From NCBI GenBank assembly GCA_964394975.1, contig CAYMZR010000070.1:1-11496 (forward strand): DNA of 11,496 nucleotides, read 5' to 3'. This DNA comes from UBA11996 sp964394975 (lineage in GTDB: Bacteria > Chloroflexota > Dehalococcoidia > Lucifugimonadales > UBA826). Shown piece by piece: positions 1 through 6,569 of the stretch (its first letter is position 1; each line of letters opens with the position of its first letter). The notes beneath the pieces are model-generated. The model was not told the origin of the DNA and did not search any database. It worked only from the letters and a program-made list of their open reading frames with translations. Position numbers and translations under genes: made by a program.

Positions 1-253
1 ATATAGAGTGAAACATTTTTTGCCACAGAGCTAATCTATTGGTTGGATCATCACCTTTCAGCAAAGGAGTGAAGATTTCATGTATTACCGCGGCGGCTGG
101 CCCGCCACATCCCTCGCCCCATCCGATTATTCCTTCATCAGTAGTAATTTTCACAAGTCCTACAGACCTACTTGTAATAGAATCTTGGGACCACCCAAAT
201 GGTATGTCCAGTGGTGCTTGAAGCTGAAAAGTTTCAAAATTTGTTATTTTCAT
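1..253 (-). CDS. Mandelate racemase/muconate lactonizing enzyme family protein, N-terminal part (cut by window edge)
   Basis: The minus strand is open from an ATG at 253 to the window edge, giving the first 84 residues. They read as the N-terminal capping domain of the enolase superfamily: a beta-strand start (MKITNFETFQL), then the paired strand SVGLVKITTDEGIIGWGEG with the typical G-W-G-E turn, then helix residues ending in ALWQKMF. The metal- and base-bearing barrel lies outside the window, so the substrate (a sugar acid, a muconate or another carboxylate) cannot be told. GGGAG stands 7 nt before the ATG and fixes the start. The gene is divergent from the transporter that follows. Family assignment is firm; function is not. 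Confidence 0.85.
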   Translation of the reverse strand, partial: MKITNFETFQLQAPLDIPFGWSQDSITSRSVGLVKITTDEGIIGWGEGCGGPAAAVIHEIFTPLLKGDDPTNRLALWQKMFHSI

Positions 254-412
254 CGTTTTCTCCCGATAGCAACCTTTAGTCAAAATACTGATCATCATTC
301 TTAAGTATTAGGTTTATTGATTGGTCTAAATAAATTCGATGTTAATCATATTCGTATCCATTTAAATCTTGAAGTGTTTCGTTGGAAATGTAGAATATAT
401 GACAAACAATTC

Positions 413-1735
413 ATGTCGAATAATTCACGAATAAATACCAACAATATCCGAAATATGCATACGTTTGATTCTTTTAGGAATCGTAATTACCGCCTTTTGT
501 GGGGTACGAACATTTCGATGTATGTATCCAGATGGATGCAAATGACTACCTTGTCGTGGTTTGTTTTAGATCAAACTAGCTCACCGTTTTCAGTTGGACT
601 AGTTGGATTTTTTGGTATGGTGCCGTTTTTATTCCTCGGTATTTTTGGTGGGTTCTTAGCTGATAAATTGGATCGAAAAAAATTGATCGTTGCGACTCAA
701 TTTTTGAATCTTGCCGCTGCCACAATAATGTCTTTATTACTGTTATATGGGTCAGTGGAATATTGGTACGCGTACATTGCAATCATAATTCCCGGGTTAG
801 GCTGGTCTTTAGACATGCCTTCAAGAAGATCTCTAGTAATGGATATGATGGGCTCTAAAGGTATTACGAATGGAGTAGCTTTAGATTCAGTCGGGATGCA
901 TATAAGCAAAATGGTAGGACCTGCTCTCGCTGGGGCGATGATAGCTTTTGTGGGGGTTGACGGATCTTATGTAGTGCTAACGGGGTTTATGACCGTAGGC
1001 TGTTTGATGATTTTGAAAGTTTCTCAGTCAAAGGACAGAATTGACGTTTCCGCCGATTTAGAAGAACAGAAAGGGCTATCTCAAATATATTCTAATTTGG
1101 TTGATGGATTTAAATATGTCTTCACGAGTCAGACTATTTCTGCAGTTATCGTGATTACCATATTTATGAATCTTCTCCTCTTCCCTTACATGCAGATGGT
1201 GACGGTAGTTTCTAAAGAAGTGCTCAATGTGGGACCTCTATTAATGGGCATATTGATGGCCGGTGATGGAATGGGAGCACTAATTGGTTCTATTGGAATA
1301 GCCTCGCAGGACAGAATGAAATATCATGGAAGGATATATCTTTATGGCTCCTTATTGTCCTTGGTAGCTTTATTCCTATTTTCGAATTCAAGCCTCTATA
1401 TCCTGTCATTACCACTACTTTTGTTTTTAGGAATAGGGACTTCAGGATTTGGTACGATGCAGTCTACAATTGTGTTACTAGTTTCAAAACCTGAACTGCG
1501 AGGCAGAGCTTTGGGGGTAGTAACGATAGCTATAGGGGCAGGACCGATAGGGTCATTAATAATTGGTGCTGTCTCTGAATGGATTGGCTCATCCAATGCC
1601 CTCATGATAAATTCTATTTTAGGATTTGTTCTAGTAGCTGCGTCCGGTATGTTGATGCCGTCAATAAGAGGACAAATTCTACCTTCAACAGCGTCAATTC
1701 AGCCCACGCGGTCAGGTTCAGTCACGAAGGTTTGA
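413..1735 (+). CDS. Major facilitator superfamily transporter (drug/metabolite exporter type)
   Basis: This is an inner-membrane secondary transporter of about 440 residues, the usual size for the 12-helix MFS. With the start at 413, the conserved opening FRNRNYRLLW lies near residues 20-29 and the first helix follows. The loop 2-3 signature appears as GGFLADKLDRKK at about 79-90, matching MFS motif A. Hydrophobic segments then alternate to the end, with a central hydrophilic loop (about 210-240) separating the two six-helix halves. The start is uncertain: the frame is open from 317, but the residues before 413 are atypical, and neither ATG 413 nor ATG 455 has a good ribosome site. Sequence style is closest to the MFS_3/EntS-like exporters; the substrate is unknown. 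Its 3' end overlaps the convergent decarboxylase beta gene by 37 nt. Confidence 0.85.
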   Translation: MSNNSRINTNNIRNMHTFDSFRNRNYRLLWGTNISMYVSRWMQMTTLSWFVLDQTSSPFSVGLVGFFGMVPFLFLGIFGGFLADKLDRKKLIVATQFLNLAAATIMSLLLLYGSVEYWYAYIAIIIPGLGWSLDMPSRRSLVMDMMGSKGITNGVALDSVGMHISKMVGPALAGAMIAFVGVDGSYVVLTGFMTVGCLMILKVSQSKDRIDVSADLEEQKGLSQIYSNLVDGFKYVFTSQTISAVIVITIFMNLLLFPYMQMVTVVSKEVLNVGPLLMGILMAGDGMGALIGSIGIASQDRMKYHGRIYLYGSLLSLVALFLFSNSSLYILSLPLLLFLGIGTSGFGTMQSTIVLLVSKPELRGRALGVVTIAIGAGPIGSLIIGAVSEWIGSSNALMINSILGFVLVAASGMLMPSIRGQILPSTASIQPTRSGSVTKV

Positions 1736-2271
1736 CGAAATCGATGAAGGGTGTGTTCCGGCAGCACTGGTGCTACGGGCAGGTAGGGTTCGTGTTGGAT
1801 TTTAGCGACTATGAACCACGGACCCTCATCATTGAGGGCCTGTATTAGGACCAAATCTAATTCCTCTTCATTGGATACAGTAAATGACTTTTCAATGCCA
1901 TTGGATCTGGCGACCATTTCCAAGTCCGTCCCAAAGGAAGTGTGGCTTTTTTGATGGCCAGTTTGAGCCCATTCCTCATTGTCCCAGACAAGCACAATTA
2001 AATTAGACGGGGCTTCTCTTCCTATAGTCGCGATGGTTCCCATATTCATTAATATTGAACCATCTCCGTCTAAAGAAATGACTTTTTCCTCACATGATAG
2101 CGCCATACCCAAGGCAATTGAGGAACACAAACCCATAGAGCCGTACGTATAAAAATTTCGATCTCTGTCGGAGGCATGCCATAACTCATCAGATGTTGGG
2201 CCCAAATTTGAAATTACAGGCTGCTGATCTAGGTGACTTAGTATTCTTTTCGTAGCGGAATACCTAAACAT
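1699..2271 (-). CDS. comE: Thiamine-diphosphate decarboxylase beta subunit, sulfopyruvate decarboxylase type
   Basis: This is the cofactor-binding half of a split TPP decarboxylase (190 aa), the partner of the gene just upstream. The TPP/Mg motif is visible as LDGDGS (GDG at 69-71) followed 26 residues later by the Asn of WDNEE (98). A glycine-rich GSMGLCSSIALGMAL precedes it, as in ComE and phosphonopyruvate decarboxylases. The known ComDE reaction is sulfopyruvate to sulfoacetaldehyde plus CO2; phosphonopyruvate is the main alternative substrate for this fold. An in-frame ATG at 2283 exists, but the ATG at 2271 was chosen because GGAGGT lies 4 nt before it. The gene then overlaps the alpha stop codon by 8 nt (ATGTTTAG), suggesting translational coupling. 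The gene symbol rests on family resemblance, not on proven substrate. Confidence 0.8.
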   Translation of the reverse strand: MFRYSATKRILSHLDQQPVISNLGPTSDELWHASDRDRNFYTYGSMGLCSSIALGMALSCEEKVISLDGDGSILMNMGTIATIGREAPSNLIVLVWDNEEWAQTGHQKSHTSFGTDLEMVARSNGIEKSFTVSNEEELDLVLIQALNDEGPWFIVAKIQHEPYLPVAPVLPEHTLHRFRQTFVTEPDRVG

Positions 2272-2770
2272 TTTTACCTCCATGAAGTAGAGGGGTCATA
2301 CACAAAGCCAATGGTTCTCTCGAGGCGTAACATAGCTTCAATGCACCTTTGATTTTCTCTTCAAGCCTATCTTCACTGTTGATTGTATAGTGGGGAACTC
2401 CAAGAACATCTAAAATCGGTCTGGTTGATCTACCCATGGTCACTTGAGCTATGTTGAATTCGCCGTGTTCTCCTCGAAGGTTTATAAAAATAGGAATGGG
2501 TATTCGGCTCGGGATTGCGAGACCAGCAATTGCATTAATTGAATTTCCGAAACCGCTAGATTGCATGAATACCGCTGCATTTCTGCCTGCAGCATAGGCC
2601 CCCGCTGCGATACCTAGAGCTTCTTCTTCTCGGGTTGCTGACACCAAATGGAAGTACTCGTCCGCATCTACCAGTTTGGTAACTTGGTGGATGCTTGAGT
2701 CCGGTACATAAGCTATCAAGCTAATTTCATGTTCTTTAAGAGCTTTGACTATTGTTTTCGCCCAAGTCAT
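2264..2770 (-). CDS. comD: Thiamine-diphosphate decarboxylase alpha subunit, sulfopyruvate decarboxylase type
   Basis: This is the pyrimidine-binding half of the two-subunit decarboxylase (168 aa, the usual length of ComD). The conserved glutamate that activates the TPP aminopyrimidine is most likely Glu48 in the segment TREEEALGIAAGAYAAGR. The segments SSGFGNSINA (71-80) and INLRGEHGEFN (96-106) match the family layout. It acts in the cytoplasm with the beta subunit. In methanogens the pair serves coenzyme M synthesis; in bacteria related pairs break down C3 sulfonates or phosphonates, which is the likelier role here (inference). GGAG lies 6 nt before the ATG. Only one base separates the fabI stop from this start, so it is cotranscribed with fabI. 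Confidence 0.82.
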   Translation of the reverse strand: MTWAKTIVKALKEHEISLIAYVPDSSIHQVTKLVDADEYFHLVSATREEEALGIAAGAYAAGRNAAVFMQSSGFGNSINAIAGLAIPSRIPIPIFINLRGEHGEFNIAQVTMGRSTRPILDVLGVPHYTINSEDRLEEKIKGALKLCYASREPLALCMTPLLHGGKNV

Positions 2771-2771
2771 A

Positions 2772-3545
2772 TTAGACTCCCATCACGTGATATCCGCTGT
2801 CGACGTGTACCACTTCTCCAGTTACTCCACTGGACATTTCGCTGCAAAGATATAAGGCGGTTGATGCCACTTCATCGGAAGTTATGTTTCTTTGCAGAGG
2901 GGCTCGTTCCAAATAGGCCTTTTTCATATCTCGGTAACCACTTATAACCCTGGAAGATAAGGTATCTAGTGGCCCGGCGGAAATTGCGTTTACTCTTATT
3001 CCGTCTGGCCCTAAGTCATTAGCCAGTTGTCGAACTTCGTTTTCCAAGGCAGCCTTTGCTGTACTCATGACGTTGTAACCTGGAAACACTTTTTCAGCAG
3101 CCATAAATGACATGGTGATCATGTTTCCGCCTTCAACCATAAGGGGAGCGGCATATCTGGCTATTGATACAAGGGAATAGGCGCTGATATCCAGAGCGAT
3201 CCTAAATCCCTCTCGATCAGTGTCTACAAACCGGCCACCTAAATCTTCTTTTTGAGCAAAAGCAATGGAGTGAATCACTATATCCACCTTCCCCGAAATA
3301 GATTCTATTTGAGAGAAGGCAGCTGCGACGTTCTTGTCCTCGCTAACATCACATTGAATTGTATTGACATTGGGTAGCTGAGATGTAAGTTTCTCAACTG
3401 GTTCCTTTACTCGCTCATTTTGGTATGTAGCAATTACATCGGCCCCTGCATCAGATAATGTCTTGGAGATAGACCAAGCGATGCTTCTTTGATTGGCTAT
3501 TCCAAAAACTACGGCTGTTTTTCCGCTCAGATCGATTGTGTACAT
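2772..3545 (-). CDS. fabI: Enoyl-[acyl-carrier-protein] reductase (NADH), FabI family
   Basis: This is a short-chain-dehydrogenase-fold enzyme of 257 aa, the standard FabI length, which reduces the trans-2-enoyl-ACP double bond in fatty-acid elongation. The nucleotide site is seen in FGIANQRSIAW (14-24) and the IHSIAFA strand (91-97). The active site keeps Tyr157 and Lys164 in GYNVMSTAK (the FabI Y-x6-K). The outer tyrosine of Escherichia coli FabI (Tyr146) is Phe147 here, as in InhA. The segment ISAGPLDTLSSR (188-199) matches the conserved region near the substrate loop. A weak purine-rich site (GGGG) precedes the ATG. It is the first gene of a three-gene run with the TPP decarboxylase subunits. 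A divergent FabI paralogue with another substrate cannot be excluded given those neighbours. Confidence 0.9.
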   Translation of the reverse strand: MYTIDLSGKTAVVFGIANQRSIAWSISKTLSDAGADVIATYQNERVKEPVEKLTSQLPNVNTIQCDVSEDKNVAAAFSQIESISGKVDIVIHSIAFAQKEDLGGRFVDTDREGFRIALDISAYSLVSIARYAAPLMVEGGNMITMSFMAAEKVFPGYNVMSTAKAALENEVRQLANDLGPDGIRVNAISAGPLDTLSSRVISGYRDMKKAYLERAPLQRNITSDEVASTALYLCSEMSSGVTGEVVHVDSGYHVMGV

Positions 3546-3587
3546 TAGGACCCCTGTCTCAGATGTTTTTCTCTTTTATTGCTGAAT

Positions 3588-3615
3588 TTTATGATCTACA
3601 GCATTCGCTCGGCAA
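3588..3615 (-). promoter_or_regulatory. Candidate sigma70 promoter of the fabI operon
   Basis: On the minus strand TTGCCG (3615-3610) and CATAAA (3593-3588) are separated by 16 nt. Transcription would start about 36 nt before the fabI ATG. The match is moderate, and the position is reasonable for a promoter divergent from the tRNA promoter. Confidence 0.35.
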
Positions 3616-3639
3616 GAACCTTGATTCTATCAGTTCAGC

Positions 3640-3668
3640 TTGTGTGACTCTTATTGCCTTGTTAGAAT
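3640..3668 (+). promoter_or_regulatory. Candidate promoter of tRNA-Gln
   Basis: TTGTGT and TAGAAT (five of six consensus bases at -10) are spaced by 17 nt and end 10 nt before the mature tRNA 5' end. Transcription would begin at about 3675. The -35 box is weak. Confidence 0.45.
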
Positions 3669-3678
3669 TTTGGCGCGT

Positions 3679-3752
3679 TGGGGATTCGTCTAGCGGTAGG
3701 ACAACAGACTCTGAATCTGTAAGCATAGGTTCGATTCCTATATCCCCAGCCA
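3679..3752 (+). tRNA. tRNA-Gln (anticodon CTG)
   Basis: The 74-nt sequence folds as a full cloverleaf. The acceptor TGGGGAT pairs with ATCCCCA, with the U1-A72 start typical of glutamine tRNAs. The D arm is GTC...GAC. The anticodon stem ACAGA/TCTGT encloses loop CTCTGAA, so the anticodon is CTG. The T arm contains GGTTCGATTCC. The discriminator is G and the CCA end is encoded. It reads CAG codons. It lies divergent from fabI and 44 nt before the DUF805 gene. Confidence 0.97.
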
Positions 3753-3784
3753 TAATCACAGGTTATACCGATTACTTGAATCCT

Positions 3785-3790
3785 TATAAT
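3785..3790 (+). promoter_or_regulatory. Perfect TATAAT just before the DUF805 start
   Basis: A consensus -10 box ends 6 nt before the ATG at 3797, so transcription would start at or next to the start codon and give a leaderless message. No good -35 box or Shine-Dalgarno site is seen. Readthrough from the tRNA is the alternative. Confidence 0.35.
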
Positions 3791-3796
3791 GACTGT

Positions 3797-4288
3797 ATGG
3801 CTAGAAAGGGATTTACATCATACACAGTAGGTTGGGTCGCGACTTTTGCCACCTTGTTGGTTAAAAGTCCGATTCAGCCGCTACAAAATACGTTCGACTA
3901 TCGTAGCAGGGCAACGGTTAGAGAATTCTGGCTTTTTTTTATTTTCTGGGTTAATCTCCTTCCCTTTCTTATAAGCTATTACATTTCAGGTTTTTTCGGC
4001 ATTGACTTATTCAACTATTATGTCGATGTAATAGTGATGGTTCCATATATATCTTTAGCTGTAAGAAGGCTCCATGATGTGGGTTGGAGTGGCAAATGGG
4101 TTATTTTGACTGAAGGTTCATGGTACTTGCTCATGGTTACTACAGCGCTTTTGCTGACAGGTTTGATTCAAGTACTACTGGAAACTTTTTTATTACTAAG
4201 CCACATTGTTATGGCCCTTGTGATTTATGGCCGTAAAGGACAACAGGGTAATAACCAGTATGGGGAGCAGCCATACGATTATGTATAA
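3797..4288 (+). CDS. DUF805 family membrane protein
   Basis: This is an integral membrane protein of 163 aa. The DUF805 signature is clear: FDYRSRATVREFW (33-45) before the first helix, a run of hydrophobic helices (about 45-65 and 74-90), and the family hallmark RRLHDVGWSG (90-99). Two further helices follow in WYLLMVTTALLLTGLI and the stretch to VIYGRK, and the tail is short and polar. Function of the family is unknown. The open frame extends back to 3536 but would read through the tRNA-Gln gene, so it cannot be the real start; ATG 3797 is the first after the tRNA. No ribosome site is visible. Confidence 0.85.
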   Translation: MARKGFTSYTVGWVATFATLLVKSPIQPLQNTFDYRSRATVREFWLFFIFWVNLLPFLISYYISGFFGIDLFNYYVDVIVMVPYISLAVRRLHDVGWSGKWVILTEGSWYLLMVTTALLLTGLIQVLLETFLLLSHIVMALVIYGRKGQQGNNQYGEQPYDYV

Positions 4289-4337
4289 GGTGTACGACAT
4301 GTACCTCAGTAAGTTTAATTATATGCAGTGACTATTC

Positions 4338-4468
4338 CAAATTTTTGATTAAACTGTGTGGTGGTTCCTTCCAATTCTAAAACTAAGGTCCAGTCTTGTT
4401 GTCTTAAGAAGAACACAATAGAAACCACCACTAACAAGGCAGAGATTGCTGACACCAAGAATCCTATT
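4338..4468 (-). pseudogene. Relic of the 3' end of a paralogue of the six-helix membrane protein gene, with its 3' flank
   Basis: This stretch aligns without gaps to 7460-7590, the last 26 or so codons and 3' flank of the 211-aa gene on the same strand. Read on the minus strand it begins IGFLVSAISALL and ends LRQQD, against IGFAVFAISIVL...LRQQD in the intact gene. The shared LRQQD carries three silent codon changes (CTT/TTA, CAG/CAA, GAT/GAC), the mark of past coding conservation. The upstream part of the gene is missing and an in-frame stop lies just before it. The stop codon of the intact gene is TGG here, and the frame continues for about 25 more codons. It is the only recognisable content of the gap 4289-4559. 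Confidence 0.7.
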
Positions 4469-4559
4469 CATTTATTGGAGTAGGGTTACTACTTTCCGGT
4501 ATCTAAGGGAGTATATTCAGTCAACCTTCCTGAGAATAATTTTCGTTAGACAGAAGTTT

Positions 4560-5069
4560 TCATCCAATAAATCTGGCAAATTTTATTTTTGCGAAGGCAA
4601 ACTTTATTGCTTGAACAGAATTTTCTACTCTATTGGGGTCATATACGTTATTTTGATTGAATTTAACTCCATGGAAATGTCGTTTTAGAAAACCTTTCTT
4701 ATTTCCTTTTCTATCAAATTTGAATACATAATTACGTCGAAAATCACCAGCTACATATATCATCGTCAGGGGTGAATACAAATCAGATTCCTCTTCTCTT
4801 TCTCGATAAACATCGACTAATTGCCTAGCCGCATCCAATAATTGTTCTTTTAGAAGAATAGGGTCTTCATCTTCGTAGATATGCATACGAAGTGCTGTTT
4901 CGAGCCCATCCAAAAGAGCCTCGATGGGGCTGTCGGAGTCTAACTCTTTCTCTGTAAAAAAAGAACCATGAAATGTTACTGGCAAATCATCCGGAGATTC
5001 TTTTTTAAGAATTACTTGAAAAAGGATGGCCACGGTGTCATCAAAAAGACTGTCGTCAATGTATTTCAT
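4560..5069 (-). CDS. Orphan acidic/basic bipartite protein, unknown function
   Basis: This 169-aa protein is not recognised. Residues 1-100 are strongly acidic and mostly helical in character, with segments such as SPIEALLDGLETALRMHIY and a charged run REREEES. The last 60 residues turn basic and aromatic (DFRRNYVFKFDRKG, then AIKFAFAKIKFARFIG at the end). There is no signal peptide and no membrane helix, so it is probably cytoplasmic. AAGG stands 7 nt before the ATG, a weak ribosome site. The gene stands alone between a gene relic and a 356-nt gap, with no operon partner. Codon pattern and length support a real gene. Confidence 0.65.
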   Translation of the reverse strand: MKYIDDSLFDDTVAILFQVILKKESPDDLPVTFHGSFFTEKELDSDSPIEALLDGLETALRMHIYEDEDPILLKEQLLDAARQLVDVYREREEESDLYSPLTMIYVAGDFRRNYVFKFDRKGNKKGFLKRHFHGVKFNQNNVYDPNRVENSVQAIKFAFAKIKFARFIG

Positions 5070-5148
5070 GTGAATGCCTTAAATACATGATTCCAACCAG
5101 CAGATACAATTTTTTTCATCGGCACATAATACCAAAGGGAGTTTGTCT

Positions 5149-5262
5149 TTGCGCCTACTCATTCAGAAAGCATACCGCCCACATGATTTTGGATTCCATC
5201 TGAAGGACGCTGTAGAGTTGTTGGATTACAGGTACAAAAGGGCTGCTCAGTTATTAAAATAA
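5149..5262 (+). CDS. Candidate 37-aa small protein with TTG start
   Basis: A TTG at 5149 follows GGGAG by about 7 nt and opens a 37-codon frame. The translation is protein-like: it starts MRLLIQKAYRPHDFGFH, continues LKDAVELLDYRYKRAAQLLK, and ends at a TAA. It would form a basic amphipathic helix. It lies in the 356-nt gap between the orphan protein and the DUF1330 gene, and I see nothing else there except a TATAAT near the right end. No homologue is recognised. It could also be the tail of a decayed gene. Confidence 0.3.
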   Translation: MRLLIQKAYRPHDFGFHLKDAVELLDYRYKRAAQLLK

Positions 5263-5379
5263 TAAAGCTCTGACCACCCTAAGTAGATTCAAGATATTAT
5301 TGAGTAGACTTACTATTGAAATAGGACAATTACAACAGCAATAACTATCTCCTTCGGACGCAGATAATACTAAAACGCC

Positions 5380-5385
5380 TATAAT
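5380..5385 (+). promoter_or_regulatory. TATAAT -10 box before the DUF1330 gene
   Basis: A consensus -10 would give a start near 5392 and a leader of about 34 nt carrying the AAGGAG ribosome site. No convincing -35 is seen. The 11-base context CTATAATGGCG recurs exactly at 8327-8337. Confidence 0.4.
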
Positions 5386-5425
5386 GGCGATATGAAGCAA
5401 TCCCCATAAAACAAGGAGTAAGCAT

Positions 5426-5722
5426 ATGCCAAAAGCTTATGGTATTGCCCATGTCACATTTATTAATTCCGAAAAATTCGTAGAGAAATATGGGTCAAAA
5501 GTTGAGGATACTATCAAAGGATTTGGCGGTAAATTTCTGGTTCGTGGTGGCGAAATTTCATACTCCGAAGGAAAAAAAATGGGTGACTTGGACGTCATTG
5601 TAGAATTTCCGGATAGAGAATCAGCTCTCAACTGGGAAGAAAGTTCAGAATATCAAGCAATACTTCCGGGACGAACGGAAAATGCAACAACCCAGTTCAT
5701 CATTATAGATGGGGTTGACTGA
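5426..5722 (+). CDS. DUF1330 domain protein
   Basis: This 98-aa protein has the length and pattern of DUF1330, a small dimeric alpha+beta barrel. The first strand is AYGIAHVTFINSEKFVEKY, followed by a helix, the glycine-rich turn GFGGKFLVRGGE (residues 33-44), the strand DLDVIVEFPDRESALNWEES, then SSEYQAILPGR and a last strand QFIIIDGVD. Family members are cytoplasmic, often near catabolic genes; no reaction is established. AAGGAG lies 7 nt before the ATG. The gene stands alone and downstream genes are in the other orientation. The family call is good; the role is unknown. Confidence 0.85.
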   Translation: MPKAYGIAHVTFINSEKFVEKYGSKVEDTIKGFGGKFLVRGGEISYSEGKKMGDLDVIVEFPDRESALNWEESSEYQAILPGRTENATTQFIIIDGVD

Positions 5723-5768
5723 AGAAACTCGGCGTCTATGTAACTAATTTTGTTTCCTATGTGTATCG

Positions 5769-5784
5769 TCCCACACGGGATTTT
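5769..5784 (+). terminator. Weak stem-loop with T run after the DUF1330 gene
   Basis: TCCC pairs with GGGA around an ACAC loop and is followed by TTTT. The stem is only 4 bp, so this is a weak candidate lying 46 nt past the stop. Confidence 0.25.
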
Positions 5785-5849
5785 GAATTCTTTATGATGA
5801 AATTACTTTCACTCTATATCTTTTGAATAACCGGGTTAGTGGTGAGGGC

Positions 5850-6209
5850 TTACCGGGTGAAACGCCCAGACCAAAGAGCGAAAGGTATGCTCCAACCTAA
5901 ACCACCTACTAAACCCAACATAACAAACTGCCAGAAAGGTTCCGAACCAGATGAACCAAAGACTCCCCCTAAAGTAGGGATAAAGAAAGTCAGGTATGTA
6001 ATAGACACGAAGGTAATGAATTTCGTTTTAATTGCCGAACTAAAAATGACAGCAACAAGGCATGGAATACTCAGGGCCACACCAAATTCCCATAAATCCA
6101 AACGGGAGTCCCTAGTAAGCACATCATTAACCAGCATGAAGACAGAACTTGTGACCGCTCCTGCAAGACCACCCAGTATCAATATCCTAAATACGCTCAG
6201 CCAATTCAT
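5850..6209 (-). CDS. Small four-helix membrane protein, unknown function
   Basis: This is an integral membrane protein of 119 aa. Four hydrophobic segments are visible: FRILILGGLAGAVTSSVFML (about 6-25), VALSIPCLVAVIFSS, FITFVSITYLTFFIP, and FVMLGLVGGLGWSIPFALW near the end, followed by a short basic tail GRFTR. No family motif is recognised. ATG 6209 is used; a TTG two codons earlier (6215) is the alternative, and neither has a clear ribosome site. It is transcribed toward the DUF1330 gene and is not in an operon. Composition suggests a real membrane protein; function unknown. Confidence 0.65.
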   Translation of the reverse strand: MNWLSVFRILILGGLAGAVTSSVFMLVNDVLTRDSRLDLWEFGVALSIPCLVAVIFSSAIKTKFITFVSITYLTFFIPTLGGVFGSSGSEPFWQFVMLGLVGGLGWSIPFALWSGRFTR

Positions 6210-6279
6210 TGGCAAATAACACCAACGACCAAATGCTTACCTCTTTTATAAAACTCCGGAAAGCTTATTAACTACAAAT

Positions 6280-6464
6280 GGTCACCCCAGCCCCTTTAAG
6301 CTTTCGCTCATCACAAGGAGACATGGAGGGCTCGTCCTCTAAAATTCTCCATGGAACTGAGATGCCCGTCTAATGGTACACCTCAGAAGGAATGTATTAA
6401 GGGGCCTTCTCCTTCGCCATCTCTATCCAGCGAGTGGACTCGCACACAGATTTTTGAATTAAAT
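6280..6464 (+). repeat. Dispersed degenerate repeat, copy 1 (near full length)
   Basis: It starts GGTCACCCCAG and ends TTTTTGAATTAA. Internal conserved blocks are CTGAGATGCCC, TAATGGTAC, GAATGTATTAAG and ATCTCTATCCAGCGAG, shared with copies at 7303, 9602 and 11386. A copy-specific hairpin CATGGAG/CTCCATG lies at 6322-6353. No terminal inverted repeats, target duplications or transposase are seen. It fills most of the gap 6210-6569; the rest holds only promoter-like sequence before the next gene. Confidence 0.7.
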
Positions 6465-6500
6465 AGGATGAGGCATGAATTATTAATACTTGTAAACAAC

Positions 6501-6512
6501 CGAAATGTTTCG
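6501..6512. promoter_or_regulatory. Dyad CGAAA-TG-TTTCG upstream of the 207-aa gene
   Basis: A perfect 5-bp dyad around TG lies 22 nt before a TATAGT -10-like box (6535-6540). The position is suitable for a regulator site, but only one copy is present and no regulator gene is adjacent. Confidence 0.25.
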
Positions 6513-6569
6513 ATGTTTCATAACCGAATATGTGTATAGTTGCAATAAAGGGTAAAAGGAGTACTGAAT

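Noticed and set aside
39..304. Two plus-strand ORFs at the left edge
   Set aside because: They are shadows of the minus-strand enolase-superfamily gene, whose residues match the family and which has a ribosome site.
2272..2283. Beta-subunit start at ATG 2283
   Set aside because: The GGAGGT ribosome site lies just downstream of this ATG and is well placed for the ATG at 2271 instead.
3536..3796. A longer DUF805 protein starting at 3536
   Set aside because: The extension would overlap the fabI start and read through the tRNA-Gln gene; its translation is not family-like.
5723..5827. Protein-like frame after the DUF1330 stop, ending MMKLLSLYIF
   Set aside because: It is short, has no ATG near its beginning and no ribosome site; too weak to call a gene or a relic.
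5839..6219. Plus-strand ORF of 126 codons
   Set aside because: It lies opposite the four-helix membrane protein; its Lys/Pro/Thr-rich translation is not protein-like and the minus frame has clear hydrophobic periodicity.
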